Shown here piece by piece: positions 1-5,270 of a stretch of DNA of 5,270 bases. Numbering within the stretch: the first letter of the stretch is position 1; each line of letters starts with the position of its first letter. A program made the translations under genes and the position numbers. A model generated the notes under the pieces. That model was given only the letters and a program-made list of their open reading frames with translations. It had not been told where the DNA came from and did no database searches. The stretch comes from Candidatus Pygmaiobacter gallistercoris (GTDB lineage Bacteria > Bacillota > Clostridia > Oscillospirales > Ruminococcaceae): the NCBI GenBank assembly GCA_019113125.1, contig DXIA01000063.1, positions 1 to 5,270 on the forward strand. Direction: 5' to 3'.

Positions 1-378
1 AAAGTCGGGGGAGTATTCCTCCAGGGTGCGGCGCATGGCCGCCTCCTCGGCTTCGTGGACGGGGCGGAGGATGCCCCGGGCGTAGGCCCGCCCGGCGGGG
101 GTGAGGGCGATCTGTTTCTCCCGGCCGTCCCTTGCCGGCAGCAGCTCGAGATACCCCGCCGCCGCCAGCGCCTTGACGTTGGTGTTGACCGTCGTCTTCG
201 GGATCAGCCAGTCCCGGCAGATCTGCCGCTGGGTGTGGGGCGCGCCGTCGTCCAGCGCCCAGAGCAGGGTCATCTCGTTCTCCTTCGCCCCCCGCCGCCG
301 GGCAAAGAGATAGTAGGCCCCGTCGATCTTCTCGGTGGCCAGCATCAGCCGGCGCACCGCCCGCTCGGTCGCATCCAT
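1..378 (-). CDS. MarR-family winged-helix transcriptional regulator, partial (C-terminus beyond left edge)
   Basis: The minus strand is open from an ATG at 378 to the left edge, giving 126 residues with no stop, so the C-terminus is missing. A MarR-type winged helix-turn-helix is visible. Residues 49-80 (TQRQICRDWLIPKTTVNTNV, then a hydrophobic helix ending GYLEL) form the HTH with its recognition helix. Residues 81-96 (PARDGREKQIALTPAG) form the basic beta-wing, and the LTPAGR motif is typical of the family. Residues 5-45 would form the N-terminal dimerisation helices. The start is fixed by AAGGAGG at 386-392, 7 nt upstream. Members are dimeric DNA-binding proteins, usually repressors controlled by small ligands, and often sit beside efflux transporters; the likely target gene lies outside this window. 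It follows the recA-pgsA unit on the same strand but is separated from it by a strong terminator, so it is probably an independent unit. The family call is firm; ligand and regulon are unknown. Confidence 0.9.
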   Translation of the reverse strand, partial: MDATERAVRRLMLATEKIDGAYYLFARRRGAKENEMTLLWALDDGAPHTQRQICRDWLIPKTTVNTNVKALAAAGYLELLPARDGREKQIALTPAGRAYARGILRPVHEAEEAAMRRTLEEYSPDF

Positions 379-385
379 GGCGATT

Positions 386-392
386 CCTCCTT
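386..392 (-). promoter_or_regulatory. Ribosome binding site of the MarR-family gene
   Basis: The minus strand reads AAGGAGG here, a near-perfect anti-16S match, 7 nt before the ATG at 378. It settles the start of a gene that runs off the window edge. Confidence 0.85.
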
Positions 393-400
393 CGTTTCAT

Positions 401-420
401 GACAGCCCGCGACAGACCGC
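401..420. repeat. 10-bp tandem direct repeat upstream of the MarR-family gene
   Basis: Two adjacent 10-mers, gacagcccgc (401-410) and gacagaccgc (411-420), differ at one base. They lie 22 bp upstream of the MarR-family start codon, between the pgsA terminator and the ribosome binding site. The period is about one helical turn, so a protein could contact both units on the same face. An operator for autoregulation is possible but unproven, since MarR operators are more often inverted repeats. No convincing -10 box is visible in this spacer. A TTGACC at 427-432 (minus strand) resembles a -35 but has no good partner. Confidence 0.45.
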
Positions 421-430
421 CGCGCAGGTC

Positions 431-461
431 AAAAAAAATGCGGGAGCAAGGGGCTCCCGCA
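431..461 (-). terminator. Intrinsic terminator of the recA-recX-rimO-pgsA unit
   Basis: Read on the minus strand, a perfect 9-bp GC-rich stem (TGCGGGAGC pairing with GCTCCCGCA) closes a 5-nt loop (448-452). It is followed directly by eight T residues (431-438). It begins 6 nt after the pgsA stop codon. This is a textbook rho-independent terminator, and it isolates the downstream MarR-family gene from readthrough. Confidence 0.95.
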
Positions 462-467
462 CCGGGT

Positions 468-1049
468 TTATTTTGCGGTGTTGATAAACTGGCGGTTGTT
501 CCAGATGTACTGCGCGCCCGACAGGGCGGTGACCACCGCGATGACCCAGCAGAGGGTCTGGGTGATCAGCCCGACCGCGCCGATCGCATCGGGGGCGGCG
601 AGCCCCGCGCTGAGGTAGTAGAAGATGATCGAGAGCATCTGCAGCACCGTCTTGATCTTGCCCCAGATGTTCGCGGCGATCACCTTGCCCCCCGGCGCGC
701 CGGCGGCGATCATCCGCACCCCCGAGACGGCGAACTCCCGCGCGAGGATGATCGCCACCACCCAGACGCTGCAGACCCCGTCCAGCATCATGTAGAGAAA
801 GGCGACGGTGGTCAGCAGCTTGTCGGCGAGGGGGTCGGCAAACTTGCCGAAATCGGTCACGAGGTTGTACTTGCGGGCGATCTTGCCGTCCAGCATGTCG
901 GTCAGGCTGGCCAGCGCGAAGACGATGCCCGCCGCGAGGTACCAGCCCTTCTCAAAGCTGGCGGTGCCGTACCGGCCGATGCCGGCGAAGATCATGAAGA
1001 CCGGCACCAGAATGATCCGGCCGAGGGTCAGTTTGTTGGGCAGATTCAT
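468..1049 (-). CDS. pgsA: CDP-diacylglycerol--glycerol-3-phosphate 3-phosphatidyltransferase
   Basis: PgsA is an integral membrane enzyme. It transfers the phosphatidyl group from CDP-diacylglycerol to glycerol-3-phosphate, giving phosphatidylglycerophosphate and CMP, the committed step to phosphatidylglycerol and cardiolipin. The 193-residue protein is a usual length for the family. The CDP-alcohol phosphotransferase signature D-x2-D-G-x2-A-R-x8-G-x3-D-x3-D is complete: D51, D54, G55, A58, R59, G68, D72 and D76. The aspartates bind the divalent metals and catalyse transfer. Hydrophobic segments at about 11-25, 36-50, 77-90, 94-110, 132-150 and 158-178 fit the six-helix fold, and the N-terminus NLPNKLTLGR is typical. 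ATG 1049 is chosen because it overlaps the rimO stop as ATGA and has AAGGAAGG 8 nt upstream. A GTG at 1058 is in frame but overlaps that ribosome binding site. The 4-bp overlap suggests translational coupling to rimO, and a terminator follows at once. Confidence 0.96.
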   Translation of the reverse strand: MNLPNKLTLGRIILVPVFMIFAGIGRYGTASFEKGWYLAAGIVFALASLTDMLDGKIARKYNLVTDFGKFADPLADKLLTTVAFLYMMLDGVCSVWVVAIILAREFAVSGVRMIAAGAPGGKVIAANIWGKIKTVLQMLSIIFYYLSAGLAAPDAIGAVGLITQTLCWVIAVVTALSGAQYIWNNRQFINTAK

Positions 1050-2380
1050 CCGTCGCACCTTCCTTCCAGCTTGGCATAGAGGTCGTAGACGTCGGTCTCC
1101 TCGACCCGTACCCGGTAGAACCCGCCCTCCTCGAGCGGCAGGTCGGGGGAATCGACATAGACGGTCGCGTCGATCTCGGGGGCGTCGGCGGCCGAGCGGC
1201 AGGCGTAGAGCCCGCTCTCCTCGTCCAGCCCGTCGCAGATCACGACCAGCTCGGCCCCGACCTTCCCGGCCTGGCGGCGGGCCATGATGCCGGCCTGGAT
1301 CTCCATGATCCGCTCGGCCCGCTCCTCCCGCAGCGCCTTGGGCAGCTGCTCCATCCTGGCGGCCCGGGTGCCCTCCTCCTCCGAGTAGGCAAAGCAGCCC
1401 AGCCGGTCAAACTGCGTCTCCTTGACAAATTCGCACAGCTCCTCGAACTGCGCCTCACTCTCCCCGGGATAGCCGGCGATCAGGGTGGTGCGCAGCGTCA
1501 GGTTCGGCACCCCGGCCCGCAGCCGGCGGATCGCCGAGAGCACCGTCTCCCGGTCCCCCTTGCGGTTCATCGAGCGGAGGATCTCGCTGTTGATGTGCTG
1601 GATCGGCAGGTCGAGGTAGGGGACCACCTTCTTGTTGCGGGCCATCGCGGCGATGAATTCGTCGGTCACCCGCTCGGGGTAGGCGTAGAGCAGCCGGATC
1701 CAGCGGATCCCCTCGACCTGCTCGAGGGCGTCGAGCAGCGCGACGGTCTGGTTCTCCCCGAAGTCGTCCCCGTAGGCGGTGACGTCCTGGGCGACGACGA
1801 TCAGCTCCTTCACCCCCTCGCCGGCGAGCCAGCGGGCCTCGGCGAGGACCTCCTCGAGCCTGCGGGAGCGCAGCGGCCCCCGGATCAGCGGGATCGCGCA
1901 GTAGCTGCAGAAGTTGTTGCAGCCCTCGGCGATCTTTAAGTAGGCGTAGTGGCGGGGGGTGGAGATCACCCGCGGCCCCTCGAGCGGCAGGTCGGTCTTG
2001 GCGGCGTAGGCCTCGACCTTTTCCCCGGAAAGCGCCCGGGCGACCAGCGCCGCGATGTCCCCGTTGCAGCCGATGCCGATGGTGGCGTCCACCTCGGGGA
2101 TCTCCTTCTGGATCTCCTCCCGGTACCGCTCGGACAGACAGCCGGTGACCACGACCTTCGGCGGGTTTGCCCCCTTCTTGAACTCGACCGCCGCGAGGAT
2201 GGTGTCGATCGCCTCCTGTTTTGCGCTCTCGATGAAGGCGCAGGTGTTGATCAGGATGACGTCGGCCTCGGCGGGGTCGGCGGTGGTGGTGTGGCCCGCC
2301 GCGAGCAGCGCGTGGCAGAGCCGGTCGGCGTCCACCTGGTTCTTGGGACAGCCGAGTGAGATCAGTGCAATCTTAGCCAT
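1046..2380 (-). CDS. rimO: Ribosomal protein S12 methylthiotransferase RimO (radical SAM)
   Basis: RimO is a cytoplasmic radical-SAM enzyme. It adds a methylthio group to the beta-carbon of a conserved aspartate in ribosomal protein S12 (Asp88/89 in E. coli numbering), using two [4Fe-4S] clusters. The 444-residue protein shows all three expected domains. The N-terminal methylthiotransferase domain (about 1-120) has cluster ligands C11, C47 and C81. The radical-SAM core (about 140-365) carries the C-x3-C-x2-C motif at C154, C158 and C161. The C-terminal TRAM domain (about 368-440) should bind substrate. RimO is preferred over the tRNA-modifying paralogue MiaB because of the N-terminus ISLGCPKNQVDAD and the RSAADAPEID segment at 395-404, both RimO-like. 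The ATG at 2380 has GAGGA 6 nt upstream. The gene sits 35 bp after recX and overlaps pgsA by 4 bp (ATGA), so it is likely expressed from the recA promoter. No damage is seen. Confidence 0.96.
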   Translation of the reverse strand: MAKIALISLGCPKNQVDADRLCHALLAAGHTTTADPAEADVILINTCAFIESAKQEAIDTILAAVEFKKGANPPKVVVTGCLSERYREEIQKEIPEVDATIGIGCNGDIAALVARALSGEKVEAYAAKTDLPLEGPRVISTPRHYAYLKIAEGCNNFCSYCAIPLIRGPLRSRRLEEVLAEARWLAGEGVKELIVVAQDVTAYGDDFGENQTVALLDALEQVEGIRWIRLLYAYPERVTDEFIAAMARNKKVVPYLDLPIQHINSEILRSMNRKGDRETVLSAIRRLRAGVPNLTLRTTLIAGYPGESEAQFEELCEFVKETQFDRLGCFAYSEEEGTRAARMEQLPKALREERAERIMEIQAGIMARRQAGKVGAELVVICDGLDEESGLYACRSAADAPEIDATVYVDSPDLPLEEGGFYRVRVEETDVYDLYAKLEGRCDG

Positions 2381-2397
2381 AGTATGTCCTCATATCT

Positions 2398-2412
2398 CCG
2401 CGCAGCGCGCGG
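2398..2412. repeat. Short GC hairpin in the recX-rimO gap
   Basis: Inverted arms ccgcgc (2398-2403) and gcgcgg (2407-2412) flank a 3-nt loop. The hairpin lies between the recX stop (2416) and the rimO ribosome binding site (2387-2391) and fills much of the 35-nt gap. No T-tract follows on the minus strand, so it is not a standard terminator. It could stabilise, process or partly attenuate the operon mRNA, or be a chance product of high GC. Confidence 0.4.
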
Positions 2413-2415
2413 TCT

Positions 2416-3035
2416 TCATTCTGAAAAATTCTCCTCGAGAAACCGGTCGACCGCCGCGATCGCGTCGCGGGTGCGAAAGCCCCTTCGCACCAGCGCGGCG
2501 AGCACCTTCTCCCGCCCGCCGGCGGCGAGCTTTGACCGGTACTGCCGCTCGAGCAGCGGGCGGATGGTCTCGGTCTCGTCCTCCTGCGCGATCGAGGAGA
2601 GCGCCTGCTCGATCAGCGGCCGGTCGATGCCGATCGAGGCGAGCTTTGCCGCGATCTCCCGCCGGCTCTTGTGCTTTGCCGCGAGGGATTCCGCTTTGCG
2701 CCGCGCAAAGGCGGCGTCGTCGAGCAGTCCCAGCCGCTGCATCTCGGCCACCGCCGCGGCGGCGGTGTGGTCGTCAAAGCTGCGGCAGAGCTTTTGGAAC
2801 AGCTCCTGCGCGCCGTGGTCCCGGCCGCTGAGCAGCAGCAGCGCCCGGTCCTTTGCCGCCCGCAGGTCGCTCTGCTCCCGCAGCCGGGCGAGGGTCTCCT
2901 CCTCCAGCGTGTCCCCCTCGGCGAGACCGCTCTTGGCGAAGGTCTCGGGGTCGACCGAGAAGAGGAACTCCCCGTCCCCGAACAGCGCACAGCGGCCCCG
3001 GCGGGTGGTCTCAACGGCGGTCAGCAGCACCCCGC

Positions 3036-3039
<4 letters not shown>
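2416..3039 (-). CDS. recX: RecA modulator RecX
   Basis: RecX binds in the groove of RecA filaments and modulates, usually inhibits, filament growth, strand exchange and RecA's coprotease activity. The 207-residue protein is almost entirely helical, charged and Ala/Leu/Arg-rich, fitting RecX's tandem three-helix repeats. The N-terminal segment ([20 protein letters not shown], 7-26) matches the family's start. The first repeat contains [20 protein letters not shown] (65-84). It is followed by the characteristic GLLDDAAFA (104-112), then [13 protein letters not shown] (127-139) and a final repeat to the C-terminus. It lies directly downstream of recA, the usual partner position. GTG 3039 overlaps the recA stop as GTGA, suggesting translational coupling. 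A second in-frame GTG at 3030 (204 residues) has GGAGGA 9 nt upstream, whereas the same site touches the 3039 start with no spacer. The true start may therefore be 3030. Identity is well supported by sequence and context. Confidence 0.93.
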
Positions 3040-4190
<1,151 letters not shown>

Positions 4191-4196
4191 GGTGGC

Positions 4197-4203
4197 ACCT
4201 CCT
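4197..4203 (-). promoter_or_regulatory. Ribosome binding site of recA
   Basis: The minus strand reads AGGAGGT, a strong Shine-Dalgarno sequence, 6 nt before GTG 4190. It decides against the longer in-frame TTG start at 4262, which would put this site inside coding sequence. Confidence 0.9.
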
Positions 4204-4214
4204 GTATCTTGTCC

Positions 4215-4242
4215 GCCGCGGATTCCGCGGCCCTTTTTCTTC
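4215..4242 (+). terminator. Perfect palindrome in the recA leader; possible rightward terminator
   Basis: Arms GCCGCGGA (4215-4222) and TCCGCGGC (4224-4231) form a perfect 17-bp palindrome around one central base, or in RNA a 7-bp stem with a 3-nt loop. On the plus strand it is followed by CC and then TTTTTCTTC (4234-4242), which resembles a rho-independent terminator. That would stop transcripts leaving recA in antisense and protect the plus-strand gene at 4357. On the minus strand it lies in the recA 5' leader, 11 nt upstream of the ribosome binding site, with no T-tract. There it would act as a leader hairpin or a DNA operator. The palindrome is certain; its role is inference. Confidence 0.5.
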
Positions 4243-4279
4243 AGTTTGCCCGAAAAAATCAATTTCCTGCAATCGTCTT

Positions 4280-4309
4280 ATTATACAATATTTTCACCCC
4301 CTGCTGCAA
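4280..4309 (-). promoter_or_regulatory. Predicted sigma-70/sigma-A promoter of recA
   Basis: On the minus strand there is a perfect TATAAT -10 (4285-4280). Eighteen nt upstream is TTGCAG (4309-4304), a -35 matching the first three consensus bases. A/T-rich spacer sequence stands out against the GC-rich surroundings. Transcription would start near 4273, giving a leader of about 83 nt that contains the palindrome at 4215-4231. The -10 is convincing; the -35 is weak. Confidence 0.75.
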
Positions 4310-4332
4310 GGGCGGCCGGGATGTGGTATACT
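4304..4332 (+). promoter_or_regulatory. Predicted divergent promoter (extended -10) for the P-loop kinase-like gene
   Basis: TATACT at 4327-4332 is preceded by TGG (4324-4326), giving an extended -10 (TGnTATACT). With a 17-nt spacer, the -35 position is CTGCAA at 4304-4309, the same six base pairs used as the recA -35 on the other strand. The -35 is poor, but extended -10 promoters tolerate that. Transcription would start near 4339-4340, leaving a leader of about 17 nt. The ribosome binding site is only an imperfect G-run (4342-4347), 8-9 nt before the ATG. Confidence 0.6.
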
Positions 4333-4356
4333 GGGGAAAAAGGGGGGATTTTTAAG

Positions 4357-4854
4357 ATGGAGCGGGTATTGGTGATCGGTTGCCCCGGGGCGGGCAAGAC
4401 CCGGTTTGCGAAGGCGCTGGCGGCCGAGACCGGGCTGCCGCTCTTCCACCTCGACCTGCTCTGGCACCGGCCGGACAAGACCACCGCCCCGCCCGCGGTC
4501 TTCGACGCGGCGCTGGATAACCTCCTCGCCCGCCCCCGCTGGATCCTCGACGGCAACTATCTGCGCACCCTCCCGCGGCGGCTGGCCCGCTGCGACACCG
4601 TCTTTCTGCTCGACTACCCGGTCGCGCTCTGCCTTTCCGGGGCGGCGGAGCGGATCGGCAAAAAGCGGGAGGATCTGCCCTTTGTGGAGGAGGAATTCGA
4701 CGAGGAATTCCGCCGCTGGATCCTCGACTTTCCCCGCGACCAGCTGCCCGAGATCACCCGGCAGCTCGCCGGCTGCAGCGCCCGGGTGATCGTCTTTCGG
4801 GGCAGGGAAGAGGCGGACCGGTGGCTCGAAGAACACGAAAAGAGCGCGGAATAA
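4357..4854 (+). CDS. P-loop kinase-like NTPase ('FlaR'/DNA topology modulation-type, adenylate kinase-like)
   Basis: This 165-residue cytoplasmic protein has an NMP-kinase-like P-loop fold. Walker A is GCPGAGKT (8-15), right after the first beta-strand VLVIG. It is followed by LPLFHLDLLWHRP (27-39), where D33 is the conserved acidic residue after strand 2. The motif WILDGNY (62-68), a likely substrate-side loop, precedes strand 3, CDTVFLLDYP (79-88), with D86 at its end. The charged helical stretch at about 98-121 would be the lid. The HLD, W-I-x-D-G-N-Y and D-T-x-F-L-D-x-P pattern matches small proteins often annotated FlaR, 'topology modulation protein' or AAA-family ATPase. Those names are historical; the substrate is not established, and nucleotide phosphorylation is only inferred from the fold. 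The ATG at 4357 is the first residue that makes sense for the fold; upstream in-frame codons lie antisense to recA. It is divergent from recA with its own promoter, and its last codons form one arm of a terminator. Confidence 0.85.
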   Translation: MERVLVIGCPGAGKTRFAKALAAETGLPLFHLDLLWHRPDKTTAPPAVFDAALDNLLARPRWILDGNYLRTLPRRLARCDTVFLLDYPVALCLSGAAERIGKKREDLPFVEEEFDEEFRRWILDFPRDQLPEITRQLAGCSARVIVFRGREEADRWLEEHEKSAE

Positions 4855-4869
4855 TCCGCGCTCTTTTTT
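4838..4869. terminator. Terminator between convergent genes, embedded in the kinase-like gene's 3' end
   Basis: Arms AGAGCGCGGA (4841-4850) and TCCGCGCTCT (4855-4864) pair perfectly over 10 bp, extending to 13 bp through flanking A/T. The 4-nt loop ATAA (4851-4854) contains the kinase gene's stop codon. On the plus strand six T residues (4864-4869) follow, a strong rho-independent terminator. On the minus strand the tail is shorter (four T, 4840-4837), so termination of the convergent alcohol dehydrogenase gene, whose stop is at 4872-4874, is plausible but probably weaker. Confidence 0.92.
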
Positions 4870-4871
4870 CT

Positions 4872-5270
4872 TCAGTGGTTGCAGCGGCGGTAGATCTCGA
4901 GGATCTCCTCCCCGCCGAGCGAGACGAAACTGCCGATCCGCCGCGCCCCGTCAAAGGTGACCCCCCGGGCCATCGCGGCGAGCTCCTCCTCGCTTTTGAC
5001 CCCGATGCCGAGCTCGGAGAAACAGGTCGGCATCCCGATCTCGGCAAAGTAGCCGACCATCGCGTCGACCGCCTGCCGCGCCAGCGCCGTCTCCTCCCCG
5101 CCCGAGAGGCCGAAGACCTCCCGCCCGAGCCGGGCAAACCGGCCGGGGTCGCTCGGCAGGCAGAAGTCGGCCCAGCCGCCCCAGACCGCCGAGAGGGAGG
5201 CCCCGTGGGCGACGTCAAACCGGGCCGAGAGCTCGTGTCCGAGCTGGTGGGGCGCGAAGTCCTTGATCCC
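4872..5270 (-). CDS. Iron-containing alcohol dehydrogenase (butanol dehydrogenase/YqhD-like), C-terminal part
   Basis: The minus strand is open from the right edge (5270) to a TGA at 4872-4874, giving the last 132 residues of a protein usually about 385-400 long. The first visible residues, KDFAPHQLGHELSARFDVAH (fragment residues 3-22), then GA, are the metal-binding region of group III (iron-dependent) alcohol dehydrogenases. H8 and H22 are 14 residues apart, the spacing of the two late metal-ligand histidines in FucO and YqhD. The HELSA..D..HG pattern points to the BdhA/YqhD branch. The family reduces aldehydes or oxidises alcohols with NAD(P)H in fermentation or aldehyde detoxification. 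The rest is the all-helical C-terminal domain, including FAEIGMPTCFSELGI (67-81), typical of this branch, and an end in YRRCNH. The cofactor-binding N-terminal domain and the promoter lie outside the window. A methionine at 5060 is internal, not the start. It is convergent with the kinase-like gene and unrelated to the recA unit. Confidence 0.9.
   Translation of the reverse strand, partial: GIKDFAPHQLGHELSARFDVAHGASLSAVWGGWADFCLPSDPGRFARLGREVFGLSGGEETALARQAVDAMVGYFAEIGMPTCFSELGIGVKSEEELAAMARGVTFDGARRIGSFVSLGGEEILEIYRRCNH

Noticed and set aside
427..432. TTGACC as a -35 box for the MarR-family gene
   Set aside because: No acceptable -10 lies 16-18 nt downstream; the best partial match (TGTCAT) is 22 nt away. 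The site also overlaps the T-tract of the pgsA terminator.
399..1079. Long plus-strand open frame (226 codons) opposite pgsA
   Set aside because: It lies antisense to pgsA, whose complete catalytic signature leaves no doubt. Its product is a Gly/Asp/Arg-rich composition typical of the shadow frames of GC-rich genes.
2749..2767. Perfect 9-bp-arm palindrome (caccgccgc / gcggcggtg) inside recX
   Set aside because: It falls in codons for an alanine run (TAAAAAV), where GCC/GCG repeats make palindromes by composition alone.
4294..4836. 180-codon minus-strand open frame opposite the kinase-like gene
   Set aside because: Its product is low-complexity with no motif, while the plus strand shows a coherent P-loop protein with its own promoter and terminator.
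4872..5060. Separate 62-residue small protein starting at ATG 5060
   Set aside because: The frame continues upstream without a stop to the window edge and encodes the alcohol dehydrogenase metal-binding region, so this is the C-terminal end of a larger gene.

Overview
This is a GC-rich bacterial window packed with genes. Strong AGGAGG-type ribosome binding sites, intrinsic terminators ending in T-tracts, the RecA/RecX sequences and a Clostridia-style MarR regulator suggest a high-GC member of the Clostridia, perhaps Oscillospiraceae-like. The taxonomic guess is inference; the sequence contains no rRNA or other decisive marker.

Layout, left to right. (1) Positions 1-378, minus strand: the N-terminal 126 residues of a MarR-family winged-helix regulator, cut by the left edge. 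(2) Positions 379-467: a short spacer with a 10-bp tandem repeat and a strong leftward terminator. (3) Positions 468-4190, minus strand: a compact four-gene transcription unit read recA, recX, rimO, pgsA. recA/recX and rimO/pgsA each overlap by 4 bp, and recX and rimO are 35 bp apart. (4) Positions 4191-4356: the only real regulatory region. It holds the recA leader with a strong palindrome, a leftward promoter for recA, and a rightward extended -10 promoter. The two promoters appear to share the same -35 segment. (5) Positions 4357-4854, plus strand: a small P-loop kinase-like protein of the group often labelled FlaR or 'DNA topology modulation protein'. (6) Positions 4838-4869: a terminator between convergent genes. 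(7) Positions 4872-5270, minus strand: the C-terminal 132 residues of an iron-containing alcohol dehydrogenase, cut by the right edge.

The central unit joins recombinational repair (RecA and its modulator RecX), modification of ribosomal protein S12 (RimO) and anionic phospholipid synthesis (PgsA). These are housekeeping functions, and the tight spacing suggests co-transcription with translational coupling rather than a shared pathway. I see no mobile elements, CRISPR arrays, tRNA or rRNA genes, prophage genes or defence systems. I found no evidence of a previously undescribed system. The points most worth checking are regulatory: the shared divergent promoter region, the recA leader palindrome, the lack of a recognisable LexA box, and the poorly characterised kinase-like gene opposite recA.
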